NCBI GenBank assembly: GCA_947650285.1
Contig: CANTFL010000565.1
Coordinates: forward strand, 1 to 64,000
Direction: 5' to 3'
From: Hyaloperonospora brassicae
Lineage: Eukaryota > Oomycota > Peronosporomycetes > Peronosporales > Peronosporaceae
Length of the DNA stretch: 64,000 nucleotides
Shown here: piece after piece, positions 11,579-23,047 of the stretch
Layout: every line of letters starts with the position of its first letter
Numbering within the stretch: the first letter of the stretch is position 1
Translations under genes and position numbers: made by a program
Notes under the pieces: generated by a model
The model's input: only the letters and a program-made list of their open reading frames with translations
What the model was told of the DNA's origin: nothing
The model's database searches: none

Positions 11579-13767
11579 GTGCCTGAGATTACTACCCACG
11601 CGTTAAAGTTTCTTGGACAGACTATGGTTCCACATGCGAAGCGTGGAAAGGCTGCCGCCGCGCGCGATACGTCGACTACTGATAAACACAAGCTGGAATA
11701 TGGTCTTAAAGTTGTCGACAAGGACACTAAAAACGACATGATCAACCTCATCGCCTGCATATTGTGCGTCGCGTACGGTGTCGAGGAAAAGTTGGGGATA
11801 AATGCGGAATACCGTTTGCAAGAAGACGTTTGTCTTTCAGTTCCGTCCGGAAACTATAGGTCGCACCTCGCTCTGCAGCACTCGGCCTATTTGGCGGAAT
11901 ATTAAATCAACTTCGACTCTGACAAGTCGGCCTTCTTCGACGTTGATATCCCGTTTGTCAATACCAACGTATCGAATATGAATTTGGAGAGAGACCACAT
12001 CACCTACCGTATTGATAACTGGTCATTGACGTCGTCATTGGAGAAATGCTGTGGGATTCCGAGGACGTAAAAGCGCTCACGTTCAATAATGCGATGCGCG
12101 ATTTCACCCGTGAAGAGCCATCAGGTAACTACGCGGTTACCATTAAGACGCCTATGGAATATGGGCTAGATATATAAGCCATCGGCATCGGTATCAGCAT
12201 GAAGCAGACCACCCTGGCGATTCAAGCTGCCAAGTAGGTGGCCAATGTGTCCAATCTTGCCAGCATGAATCGATCCAAGGTTGTCGCGTTTGTCCGCGTG
12301 TAATTTACCGCCAACCAATAAACTATTGCCAGCGTTCTCAGATCGGTCTGGGCATTTTTGATCACTCTGGATGCATCTACTATTAAAGGCACATCCGATT
12401 TTGACATTCGAGTTCGGTTTGTTTGGCAAAGCGAGCTCTCTAACTTGCACGTCATATCCGTCTCATTATTCAGTTCGCACACCGATGTCGCTCATTTTGA
12501 GATGCTCTGCAAGCTGTTCGACGCCCGCATCCCCAACTGGAAGTAGCAGTTGATCAGCGCCTCCTCGGATGGAGCGCCAAACATTACAGGCGCGATATCT
12601 GGTGTCATCGCTTGCCTGCAGCATGCTATCTTGGAAGGTTTTATTGCGCATGGTGTCTGCTGGAACAGCTCGACATTCCGCTGCCAACAGCGCATCATAA
12701 ACTCGATCAGGATCGGTGGTGGTCGACGCTCGTCGAAATTATTTCAAATTTACGGAGGCAGCAGACTCTTGCTGCTGAAATGGGCTCAGTTTGTCCCGAG
12801 ACGTTGGTTGCGCGTTGGAACGCCATGTTCTCCGCCACATCCTGTATTACAGAATATCTACACGATATTATGGCGTACTACGAAGATATAACTGCTGCAC
12901 ATCGTGGCAGTGGGCCAACAATCATTTTATAGTGGGTCCTCTGATCGGTCACTGCATCGATGCATCAAAAGCGCTATCCACACGGTGGTGATGCGGCCGC
13001 TAGGACACTACCTGACACTAAGCCAACGATAATTTATAATACAGCAGTTGTTAGTCGAGTTGATGCCCACCATCGGCATGGAAAGGCGTATCGGAGTTTT
13101 TCCTGACCTTGGCGCCAACCTGCACGCTATTCGATTCGATTGCGCGGCCAGGTACTTCAACACAACTGCGTTCGTTTAAAACCTCGGGCATGTCAAAATG
13201 ATGCGGCTAGCCGCTCTCGACGATCAGACGCGCGCGACGCTACTATAAGATATCGCGTCGTTTATATTTGGCATTGTCGGAGGGTTTCTCGGATGCGTTG
13301 CGCTACGGGATAGCCGCCAAGACGGCCTCAACTATTTCGCACCACCGACTCATCCGTTTGATCTGGTCTGCCTCCAGGTAGCGACATCGCGTTGCTTGTC
13401 GGGCAGCATAAGGATCGACTAGACGCTTCGTGGAAGCCAGCCGACATCGACAAGACCGGTGCCCAATTCGGGCGCTCTGCACTGCTTATCGCACCGACAT
13501 ATCACTGCAGTCGGCAATCGATGCCTGCGACCACACGTGTTCATTCGACAGCGCATGGGCTAAACAGGGTACATGCGGCCGCTCCAACCAGATTGTCCGC
13601 TTTGTGGGCGGCCCGACGTCGCCGGTTATAATACGGCACCGGTTGAGAGTGACTTCTTCATCCTAAAGTTCCGTAAATTTGCTTTTAACAAGTCACTGAC
13701 TGACTTTTCTCTTGAAGGATTCTTGCAGTGCAAGCAGTACGACATTCTGATGCGTTTAAAACAGTAA
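11579..13767 (+). pseudogene. Decayed BED-finger/hAT-like transposase-family gene
   Basis: Fragments in all three plus frames follow the order of the BED-zinc-finger/hAT-like family. A lysine-rich start is followed by KVVDKDTKNDM with a Cys-poor finger remnant (ACILCVAYGVEEK, 11755-11790). A 'LALQHSAYLAEY' segment (11868-11904) matches the family's H-QH-W-EY pattern. The core is at 12550-12910, with SSDGAPNITGAISGV (12560) shifting frame to AWCLLEQLDI and ISNLRRQQTLAAEMGSVCP, where hAT proteins have a W-C-LHQLDL block, an LRRQ-L helix and a TRW motif. Numerous stops and frameshifts show that it is dead. Terminal inverted repeats were not found. Confidence 0.6.
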
Positions 13768-14085
13768 GGCGCGTTTGCAAAACTCATTTTTATCATAACG
13801 CCTTATCTGCCTATTTTGTATTTGGTGCCTGATTTCATTTTTATTAGGCAGATCATTTTTGAAAAGATAATCTAAAGAGGCCTGGTCATCTGCATCATTG
13901 ATCACTTATTTTCATTCGTAAACTATGCTGCTTATCCGTTGTTGTTGCTAAAAGACACAGATATTGGAAGCGGTCATCACTATATGTGTAAACGTACAGA
14001 GACGAATTATGTCTAATGTGTCGAATAACAAAATGTAAGCATATTGCACATCATGTAAGATCCATATCTTACACAATGCACAATG

Positions 14086-14527
14086 TGTAACGGGGCACCG
14101 ACGACTACGTACTGGTCAACCAGTACGGAGTTCACTTCCACTGACAACAGTGATAGTCAGTGCCCTGCTAAGTGTTGCACCAACACAGAGGAAGGAAAGG
14201 AGACTAAGTGAGCACTCTAGTCTCTGGTAAAAGTCAAGCAGTTATTTAGTATAATTAAGTCCTATCAACCTTATGTCTCTGTTTATCTTGATTTAATTAT
14301 ATTAATCTAACGAAACGTATGATGACGTCTACTCACCACCCATTGCGCGCGTCTAGCAGCGATTGGTGGGTTGTGGTCATCACAATATCAACCAATCAGT
14401 AGACCCTTCGGTCATCTACAACAATATCATCATGCTCTGTGATATTGTTGAAAGGATATTCAACGTAATATTCTTTATTGTCATTTTAGCTATAGTGGCA
14501 ATATCATGTAACGGGCTACCCGTTACA
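14086..14527 (-). repeat. Gypsy-A 3' LTR (442 bp)
   Basis: In plus-strand reading it starts TGTAACGGGGCACCG and ends with the palindrome TGTAACGGGCTACCCGTTACA. It aligns end to end with 21369-21810 and 3212-3652. Confidence 0.92.
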
Positions 14528-14541
14528 TCACCCCCCTACTG
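14528..14541 (-). other. Polypurine tract of Gypsy-A
   Basis: On the minus strand AGTAGGGGGGTGA directly precedes the LTR, as expected for the plus-strand primer. Gypsy-B has the same arrangement (TTAAGGGGGGGGGTGA) next to its LTR at 54962. Confidence 0.7.
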
Positions 14542-14652
14542 ATAGCCACCGTGTGACTATCGAAACTTTTGTGGCCACCCATTAGATGCCAATGGGACGG
14601 GGCCACTTGTTGGTCAGATCCATTCATTCTGACTTTTCCTCGCATGGTTCAC

Positions 14653-16125
14653 ATGTCCATGCGGTGAGATTCAAAGACGACACAGTATGCTACCGTGCCA
14701 GCCTCTGCGGCAGACTATTCGTCTTCTGCTGCTCTTTCTCTGCCTGCAGCAATTGTTGCTGCAGGCGCATGTGGTATCTTACCACATGCATACAGCTACC
14801 TCGAGTTAGGGGTCAGCTGCTCTGGAGAGTCAGATGTGTCAGACTCGGAAAAGCCTTTAGAGGCATTGCGTTAACCTGCGGTGCCTCGCTCACCAAAAGA
14901 CCTGCCGAACGAAAGAACTCGCGACATGCGCCACAGTCTGTTCGGAAGTGATGATGAATATAGTGATGAGTATAATTACACATCACCGCGATCAACTAGT
15001 GCGCCCTAACACGAGCGCGTTGACAATGGCGCGAGCCGTCGTCATATTGGAACCCGTGGTACCGGCAAAGGTATCACTTTGAAGCGTGATGAGCTGAAGC
15101 CGTGGCGTTTGCCTGAACAGCTCATCAATAGCTTGTCTCACGAGACAAGTCAACGCCATCGAATTCCATTTTTCGATGCGAGCCTGCTCCATGGCTTTAG
15201 ATCCAGCTCGAAGAACTTTCGCGCCGAAGAAGACTTCTATCTCGACGCTTTTTTTAAGTATCGATGTTACAATAGTAACCAAAAGCGTGATCAGGACTTT
15301 CTTTTAGCGGCGTGGAACGCGTTCGTCCAAACTTCACGAGTTTTGGACGTAAATTATTGCTTTAAAAACTTGAGGTCGTACGCCTTAAGTTTACAAATCG
15401 AAGGCCACCCGATGCAAAATTAATGGCTGCATCGCTTATCACGTAGGACAGGCATTTCTTGCCTCGCATGGAGTGACCCTCGTGCGATTTGTATTGACAC
15501 CTCGTAGCGTGCTCAAATGAAAGTCCTTTCTCTAAGTTCGCCCTAGGGGAAGGCTCATATTTTGGCTGAGATGCGGGACGCAATTGCAAATTTGCAACCC
15601 GTCCACAGGCGCTGGAAGCGCGTGCTAATTGATGATCCCGATGACCCATCGGATGCGTCTCGTCATACTGTCGGACGATACCCTTAACATTAGCCATCAG
15701 CTGGGACCGAGGCTTAGCTATCATACGATGGTGGATATTTCCGCGAGTGAACAAGGTAACTAGTCCGCTTCCCGTTCTTCACGCTGCGGCTCATAATAAG
15801 CCCACGTGAAAGCGTCGACCACCGTGAGAGTCCACCAGTGACTCTGGTGGAGGTAGGAAGACCAGTTCCGGCTCAGCCGCCTGGCCTGCAGGAAATTGGC
15901 GGCCGCTATGAACGCGTGCTAACCGAGTTGAGGGAGGACGAGGAGTACGAGTACATTCGTCGGAATGACACGATGAAGACCGTGCGACGTCTTCTTGCCG
16001 ATCGGGAGAAAGACCTATCGGATTTCGCGTTCGCTCAGCTTGAGAACGAACGCGAGAGGCGCCATTTGTGCGACGGGCTAGAGGCGGCTCGTCGCGAGAC
16101 TGCGTTGCTGAAGGACCAAAATTGA
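14653..16125 (+). pseudogene. Decayed antisense ORF of Gypsy-A
   Basis: The plus strand, opposite to gag-pol, carries a broken reading frame homologous to the antisense ORF of Gypsy-B. Both begin MSMR (A then has a stop), share Ser/Ala-rich text (PASAADYSSSAA in A, VASAADDSSSAA in B) and a GESDVSDS motif, then an AEMRDAIANLQ block (about 15570), and end opposite the integrase C-terminus. The last open part (15838-16125) is rich in Glu, Arg and Leu and looks coiled-coil forming. A also has a central insert (about 14960-15420) not seen in B. Several stops and frameshifts show that it is no longer expressed as one protein. Function is unknown. Confidence 0.65.
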
Positions 16126-19100
16126 GTGTTTGGTCCGTGATCACAAGAATCTGTTGAAGATTCCTGAATGTGCTGGTCATCACCGCTCTCGAAAGAGGCC
16201 TCGTGCTGATAGTATGGGCGAAGACGACCAAACAAAACGGTGGATTGTGCGCATCCTGCGAGGCAACTCAATCGTGTACGCATTGCCTTGACTGTGCAAT
16301 ACACGAAAGGGACCAATGTACTTCGGCAGTAGTAAACTACTGCCGACATTAGTGACTGCATATCCAGGTAAGTTTACCGTAGACAGTAGTAATAGGTCGC
16401 TAACCTTACATGAAAGAAAATTTGCTATTTCATTCTTCTCTGCGTTCCGTTTCTGGCGGTCTACCGCATTTGCGATGGAGTTTTGAACGAAACGGACTAC
16501 CGCCTATCGAGTCAGCAGGAAGTTCTCTGCTGACTCGTTGTTGTGTCTTTTAGTGCGCCTTATGCGCACTGCTAAGAGGATCTTCTCTTCTTCAATGAGG
16601 TTGTCCACTTTCTCGCTGGAATAATCGTTGACGATGCTGAATATCCCAGCATTGTCATCATTGTCTGAAGTAGCAGCAGCGTCATTGCTACTGCTAAGAT
16701 CAACTTCGTCGATGTCGATATTAATGACATCGACATCGAACGAATCGGCGTGTACGCTGATACGTGATGAGCAAGAGCCAAAACGCTTTTGCTCGAGCGA
16801 TTCCATCCCCCCTTAACCCAGAGTCACTCTGTATCAGGGCGGGATTACGCGGGTGGCGATAGCCATTCACGTAGAACGGTGTATACGTCGTTGACGCATG
16901 CACGGAGTTGTTGATGGCAAATTCAACCATCAGCAAAAACTCACTCCAACTCGAGAACGAAAGGACGTATTCTCGAAGTATTTCTTCGAGGACGCGGTGC
17001 GCACGTTCTGTCTAACAATCCGTTTAGGGATGGTCAGAGGTTGACAACTTCAACCGTGTTCCCAAAGTGCGGAACACCGAGTGCCAAAACTCCGCCGTGA
17101 ACCGAGGATCACGGTCGGATACGAGTTCACGGGGTAATCCGTGGAGTCGAAATATCGTGTCAATGAAGACACGCGCACAGCCTTGAGCCGTGATCGACTC
17201 TGGGACCGCAGCATGGTGCACCATCTTGCTGAAACCATCGACAAACACAAAAATACCATTATTCTTGTGAGCGTCTTTAAGAAACCCGAAGACGAAGTCC
17301 ATGGAAGCGGACGCCAAGCATTCTGCCGGTACCGGCAGAGGTTGTAACGGTGCGTGGGATGAAGGAAAAGGCTTCACTCGTTGGAAGACCTCGCTAGAAC
17401 GAATGTACTTGCGGACAAACTGATACTGGCGGGGCCAGTAAAAGTCACGACTTACTGTGAGGTAAGTCTTCTCCCTACCACGATGCCCGCCTGACGGCTC
17501 ATCGTGACACTCGAACATGATGCGCAAACGCAAATCATCATGATCGGAAACGACGACACGAGAGGTGTCGTCAGCAACTTCTTTGTATTACAGCAGGCCA
17601 TTGCGAATCGCGTACCGACCCAAAGAGGAGCGGTATAGAGCCGGAAAATCCGACAAGGATTTCCGGGATGGGTTTGAAAGATGACCCATCATACGGAGTA
17701 GATTCGTATTTCCTGCGTATGCCTTCCGCACGTCGTCGAGTAAAGGCGACGACGGCACGCTGACTGACAGCTCCGCATTAGTGGGCAAGGACTCACTATT
17801 GACTGGTGTAGTCGGCTTGAAATCGGGCTGACGTGATAACGCATCAGCGACGACATTCAGTCGTCCTGGTTTGTACTTCACGAAAAAGTTGGACTCCACG
17901 AAGAAAGACGACCACCTCGCCATTCGTTGCGAGAGGTGAGGACTGTTTACGGCCGTGAGCAGTGACGCATGGTCCGTGTAATCAATGAACGGTCTATCTC
18001 CGAGGAGATAGACGCGGAACTTAGCCAGTGCGTACTTCATGGCAAGGAGTTCCTTGTCATGCACTGGGTACTTGCGTTCAGCTGGTTGCAGCTGACGCGA
18101 TCGATAACAGACGACGCGCTCTGCGCTGTCTGTGATATATTGCATCAACGCACAGCCGATAGCAAAATCGCTGGCGTCACAGACCACATGAAAAGGTCTG
18201 TCCTGATCTGCAATCTCCAGTATCGGCGATTGCATCAAGCTCTGCTTGATACCTTCAAAGGAACGCTGGCACTCAGCGTTCCATGACTATTTCACATTCT
18301 TCTTAAGTAAACAAGAAAGATGCACAGTCATCTCGGCGTGGCTGCACGAGTACTTGTGCAAGTACGCCGCTAGGCCAAGGGACTTACGGAGTCCCTCGAT
18401 ATCGACTGGGACTGGCCAGTCGGTGATCGCCTTGATCTTTTCGGGACCAGGGCTTACACCGTGTTTACTCACGATGCACTCAAAAAGTGGTATTTCGCTA
18501 TCCGCGAATATACACTTCTTGAGTCTGGCGTACAACTTATACTTGCGCATAAGTTATAGAACCTGACGAACGTGAGTTCTGTGAACTTCAACGTTCGTCT
18601 TTCCGTCCATAGCCCGGCTATGGACAAACACATCGTCGTAGTAACTCGGTGCGAAGTCTCGCACCAGTCTCAACAGATTTGTGACACATCTGTTGAATGT
18701 TGCAGGGGCATTACTCAGCCCCTGTGGCATCACTAGCCACTCCCACAGCATCCCGCTGGGGGTGCTTGCAGCTGTGTACGGTATGTTCCGTTCACGCATG
18801 AGGATCTGATCGAATCCATCCATCAGATCCATGGACGAGAAGATGGAACTCTTTGACATACCATCTATGATTACGTCCTTCCTCGGTATCGGCGTCTGAG
18901 CCGGTACCGTTGCAGCATTCAACTTGTTGAATGCGTGCACTACCCGCCACCCTCCTGTGGCCTTTCGCATACAGAAGGTCGGAGAGATGTGAGGGGATGT
19001 TGATTCCCTCACATGGCCCGCTGCTAAGCGATCGGCAAAGAACTTGTCGATCGCTAGTACTTGTTCACGAGGCAGTGGCCACTGCTTCATGACACAGTAC

Positions 19101-21223
19101 TTCGAGCCCGGATTGAGCTCGATCTCGTGTCGAGTGCCTTTGTCCTTGGGCAACTCGCAAGGTACGGATTCAGGGAACACATCCCTGAATTCGATCAAAT
19201 CTTTATACAAAGGATTTGCCTGAAGTGACTCCCAGGATTTGGACGTGAATCGTTCAATCCGAGTCTTCTAATCGAGGACACTTTCGTCCATCTATGAACT
19301 GCTGAGAACCCGTTCTTTCTCAGCAAATACTGTAGCCGACCGAATATCGGTCACATACTCATCCTCTGTGACGAGTATGCAGATCTGCTTGACTTTGCCA
19401 CTACGCAGATCGCGCAAGAACCGTTTCGGCTCTAACGTTGGCAATTGAGTTATCTCCGAAGTCAACTTCGGAGGCACAACCAGATCAAGCGTATCAGCAC
19501 CTGCTCTTGATTAATCATTAATCAAGACATTCACTGTCTCGATTACTTCCTGGGAAGTCAAATCCACAGGGTCCAGGAAAGCTTTCTCCACAATGCAGTG
19601 ATCATCTATATTGTGTTCTTGTACAGTCGTGCTAACGACCGTACCACAAGTGAGGCCATAGCACCAGCTCGAAGTACACCCACGTAAATGTGGGTGTTCC
19701 AAGACATTCTTCAGGTCGTCATCTGAGGAACAAGTAGCAGGCATTGATACTGATCGATGCTGCCAGCTCACCCTTGGATGGCATCTCCTGAGCCAAGGTA
19801 GTCCTAGGATGACATCAAACTTGTCATCCAGGTCAAGTACGATGAAATCATCATCTTACTCTTCATATTTCAACGTGTAGTGAATTCCGACTACACGTTT
19901 CTTCACAGTGATCGATACGCCTGTAGCAAGGCGCACCGTCATTCTCGTTGGAGGGATCTCCCGCTCCACGAAATTAAAACTTCCAGCCTCTAGTGACTGG
20001 CGACGAACAAAGTTTTTCGACGCCCCACAGTCAACTAGGGCGCGAATTGACAAATCTTTTGTCACTTCCAATGTCAAGGTGATGAGAGACACCTCACCAC
20101 CAAGTGCAGAGACACACAGTGACTGTGTGTCGGGAGCAACCTTCGTCAAGAGATTTTCAATTTCTCTCGATGTTGCTAAATCGGTAGGGTGCTTCGCCCC
20201 TACTGACCCCGACCATATTAAGGTCCGCTTTGCTGTTGTGGTTTCGCAACCGTATCAGACCCTCGTTCTCCAGTTATTCTTACTGGTGGGTGAATACCGC
20301 GCTCAGCACCACGGGGTTCTAAGCGGGGAATACTGCATTCGTGTGCATTGCGTCCCAGTTTATTACAGCGATGACATTTCACCATTCGTTTGTCATTCAC
20401 AAGACGAGGTTTCTCGCCCTCAACATGACAGAGGTCCATTGGTTCTGGACCTCCGATCGCTGATCGTCTTTGTGGACGATAGGGTGTGAGAGTAGTGTGA
20501 GCCTGTCTCACACTATAGTCTTCCTGATCCGCAGCGTAGATCTCTTCGGAGAGCGTCTTTAGCTCCCCGCGAAACAGGTGTTCCCGGGCAGGACCACCTG
20601 CAAGACCTTAATTGAATACTGTGATCTTCACAAATTCACTTACAGGGTTCACTACCATGCAACTTGCAAGGTAGCGCACATGCTGAACGTAAGCGCGAAC
20701 CTTACGCTTACCCTGTTTGATCTCAAGGATTTCCGAGAGAACCCTGAACTCTGCCCTGGGAGGCTCAAACGTCTCAATGAGCAGGGTCTTGAAGAAGTCT
20801 AACGACACGAACACGTTCGGGTCGTGTAACTTGAGATAGGGAGCCCAATTCCTGGCGTCCTCTGCCAAGTACGACTGAGCGAATGCGACTTGCATTCGCT
20901 CGTTGTCGATGCGACGGACCTCGATGGCACCGTCGACCTCGACGAGCCATTTTAACAGGGAGTCTTCCTCGACTCCCCGATACTTGGATATTCCTAACTC
21001 TAAAGACTCCTTTCGACGCTCACGCGTCGAACTTGCGTACTCAGACTGATGTTGTCTCAGTTCTTCCGTCCGCTGGTGATCTTGTTGCTGCAACAAGGTC
21101 ACCTGCGCTCGCGACTCGTCAAGTTCTCGCTGCAAGAACTTGCTAATGACGGAATGCTGCTGGTCTCTATCCCTTGTGAATAGCATGGCCCAGATAGCTT
21201 CCTCGCCAACGGTCGAACTCATT
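15640..21223 (-). pseudogene. Gypsy-A gag-pol remnant
   Basis: Read on the minus strand, gag starts MSSTVGEEAIWAML at 21223 and contains a Gln-rich coil and a degenerate knuckle near 20370 (CHRCNKLGRNAHEC, with Arg for the conserved His). The protease near 20030 reads LVDCGASKNF, with Cys in the D-S/T-G triad. RT (18554-19210) keeps [19 protein letters not shown] and the catalytic box SYYDDVFVHS. RNase H (17588-18238) keeps [11 protein letters not shown] and YTDHASL. Integrase (17024-17533) keeps SMDFVFG and VSDRDPRF, but its zinc-finger cysteines are replaced (SSEVFQ). The chromodomain remnant at about 15640-15850 includes GGRRFHVGLL and MANVKGIVRQYDETHP. A stop or frameshift separates almost every domain. 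Confidence 0.9.
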
Positions 21224-21353
21224 CGTTCGATCGCACTCCATATGGAATCGCTCAAATGGGAGTAGCCTTCACAAGTTCTGTGAAATTTGTCGCCTTCGAC
21301 TTCGTCCAACATGTTCATTTTGGGCGACGCGAGTGTGGTCCTTGGACGGACCA

Positions 21354-21366
21354 ACAAGTACTACCA
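21354..21366 (-). other. Candidate primer binding site of Gypsy-A
   Basis: TGGTAGTACTTGT begins two bases after the 5' LTR. Gypsy-C has TGGTAGCACTTGT at the matching position (57557). The TGG start suits pairing with a tRNA CCA end, but I could not assign the tRNA. Confidence 0.45.
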
Positions 21367-21368
21367 GG

Positions 21369-21810
21369 TGTAACGGGGCACTGGTGACTACGTTGTGGTT
21401 GACCAGTACGGAGTTCACTTTCACTGACAACAGTGATTTTCAGTGCCCTGCTAAGTGTTGCAATAACACAGAGGAAGGAAAGGAGACTAAGTGAGCACTC
21501 TAGTCTCTGGTAAAAGTCAAGCAGTTATTTAGTATAATTAAGTCCTATCAATCTTATGTCTCTGTTTATCTTGACCTAATTATATTAATCTAACGAAACG
21601 TATGATGACGTCTACTCACCACCCATTGCGCGCGTCTAGCAGCGATTGGTGGGTTGATGTCATCACAATATCATCCAATGAGTAGATCCTTCATTCATCT
21701 CAACAATATCATCATGCTCTGTGGTATTGTTGAAAGAATATTACGTTGAATATTCTTTATTGTCACTTTATACATAGTGGCAATATCATGTAACGGGCTA
21801 CCCCGCTACA
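21369..21810 (-). repeat. Gypsy-A 5' LTR (442 bp)
   Basis: Same length as the 3' LTR, with scattered substitutions and a mutated end (CCCCGCTACA for CCCCGTTACA). It is the promoter-bearing LTR for the minus-strand gag-pol. Confidence 0.92.
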
Positions 21811-23047
21811 TACCAAGTCGGTCCTCGAAAATGTTTTACATAAATTAAAAGCAAAAATTTGACTGCGCTTGTTCCATCAACTTATTCAGATATCAGCGAT
21901 ATTGCCAAGGCGACAACTGCATTCTCGCAATGTCAAACGAATATCGATACAATAGACATCGGAGCAATGCAGCCTGCAGACGAAGACGAACAATTTTGGG
22001 TTTTACTTGTAAGTGAAGCTTCAAGATGATACTCCGATTTGACGGTACCTGTATTGGTATCGTCGAACGGTCAAAAAGGTTTCACCAACTGAGTAAAATT
22101 GTTGGAAGAAGTCGCTCTGTGTGAATGCATGATCGCAAGAGTCGCATTGAAGATGCGAAAGGTCAGTATCGGGTACACTGAGTGCCAGTATGCAGCGAGA
22201 AAGAGAGAAGCAGACGACGTACGGTAGCAGTCGCGACGGCATGATGCGTCGCAGTAAGCAGTCACGATGGCGTGTGCGACGCTGTGAGCAGTTGCGATGG
22301 CGTGGTGTGAGCAGTCGCGACGAGTGGAAGGATCGCGTGCCTGTAGGATTGTATGGTGCGAGCGTAGTGAGTAGGTTGCACGAGTGGTAGTGAAGAGCTA
22401 GCGAGCGGTTAACTGACAGACTGCGAGCGCGGATAGCTGTGTTGTGAATGCCAGGATCCAATTTGCCTTCTACAACGTACAATTATGTCACGTGGGTGGG
22501 AGCTAACTAGAGGATAAGGACAACGGCGACACTCTCACTTTTGCATTCAAGTGTGTCTGCTTCGGCTGTTGTGTTGCGAATTCAGCTTGCTACAGAGCTG
22601 ATGTACCTTTTCCTTCTTGTAAAACATGACTGTCTGCGATTTAGTGCGATGTTTCCATAAGTAATAAAATAAGAGAGGGAAGAAGAAGATATACGTGGAT
22701 GCGAATGAATCTCCCGGGCATGCGTATATTCGGTCGCATGATATACATATAACCTTAATATTCTCGTGCTGCAATTTTGCTCGTTCGTATTTTACTGGTG
22801 TATCTTACAATGCTACTCTTTGCTCTTCCATCTTGTCGCGCAGGTTTTTCATCTTGCCGAGCTCCTTCTATTTTCGTCATTATTAGGTGCATTTTGCTAT
22901 CTAGCTTAACATTTACAGAAAAAGTAAGCACGTTTGCACAAAACATGTTGCTAACTTTAAACGGTTATTTTGTAAGGTACGTACAAAGCTCTTTTATTGT
23001 GCAGGAAATCTATTGGAAAACGCGCCCCCAAAGACCCCCTCGTCACA
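21811..23047. other. Intergenic region upstream of RPN3
   Basis: No open frame here resembles a known protein; the largest is 153 codons on the minus strand (22021-22482). A degenerate minisatellite lies at 22227-22327. The last few hundred bases presumably hold the RPN3 promoter, but I could not identify a convincing element. Confidence 0.5.
22227..22327 (+). repeat. Degenerate minisatellite
   Basis: About four tandem units of 23-31 bp share the core GCAGTCGCGATGGCGTG, with variants such as GCAGTCGCGACGGCATG and GCAGTTGCGATGGCGTG. No coding role is visible. Confidence 0.55.

Larger units (their letters stand above)
14086..21810 (-). mobile_element. Ty3/Gypsy retrotransposon Gypsy-A with two 442-bp LTRs, degenerate
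   Basis: A 7725-bp element is read on the minus strand. The 5' LTR is at 21369-21810 and the 3' LTR at 14086-14527. A possible primer site is at 21354-21366 and a polypurine tract (AGTAGGGGGGTGA on the minus strand) abuts the 3' LTR at 14528. Gag, protease, RT, RNase H, integrase and chromodomain remnants follow in Gypsy order. Stops and frameshifts occur in every domain. No target-site duplication is visible (CAATG left, TACCA right). The 3' kilobase between chromodomain and LTR carries a decayed antisense ORF. A solo LTR of the same family is at 3212. Confidence 0.9.
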
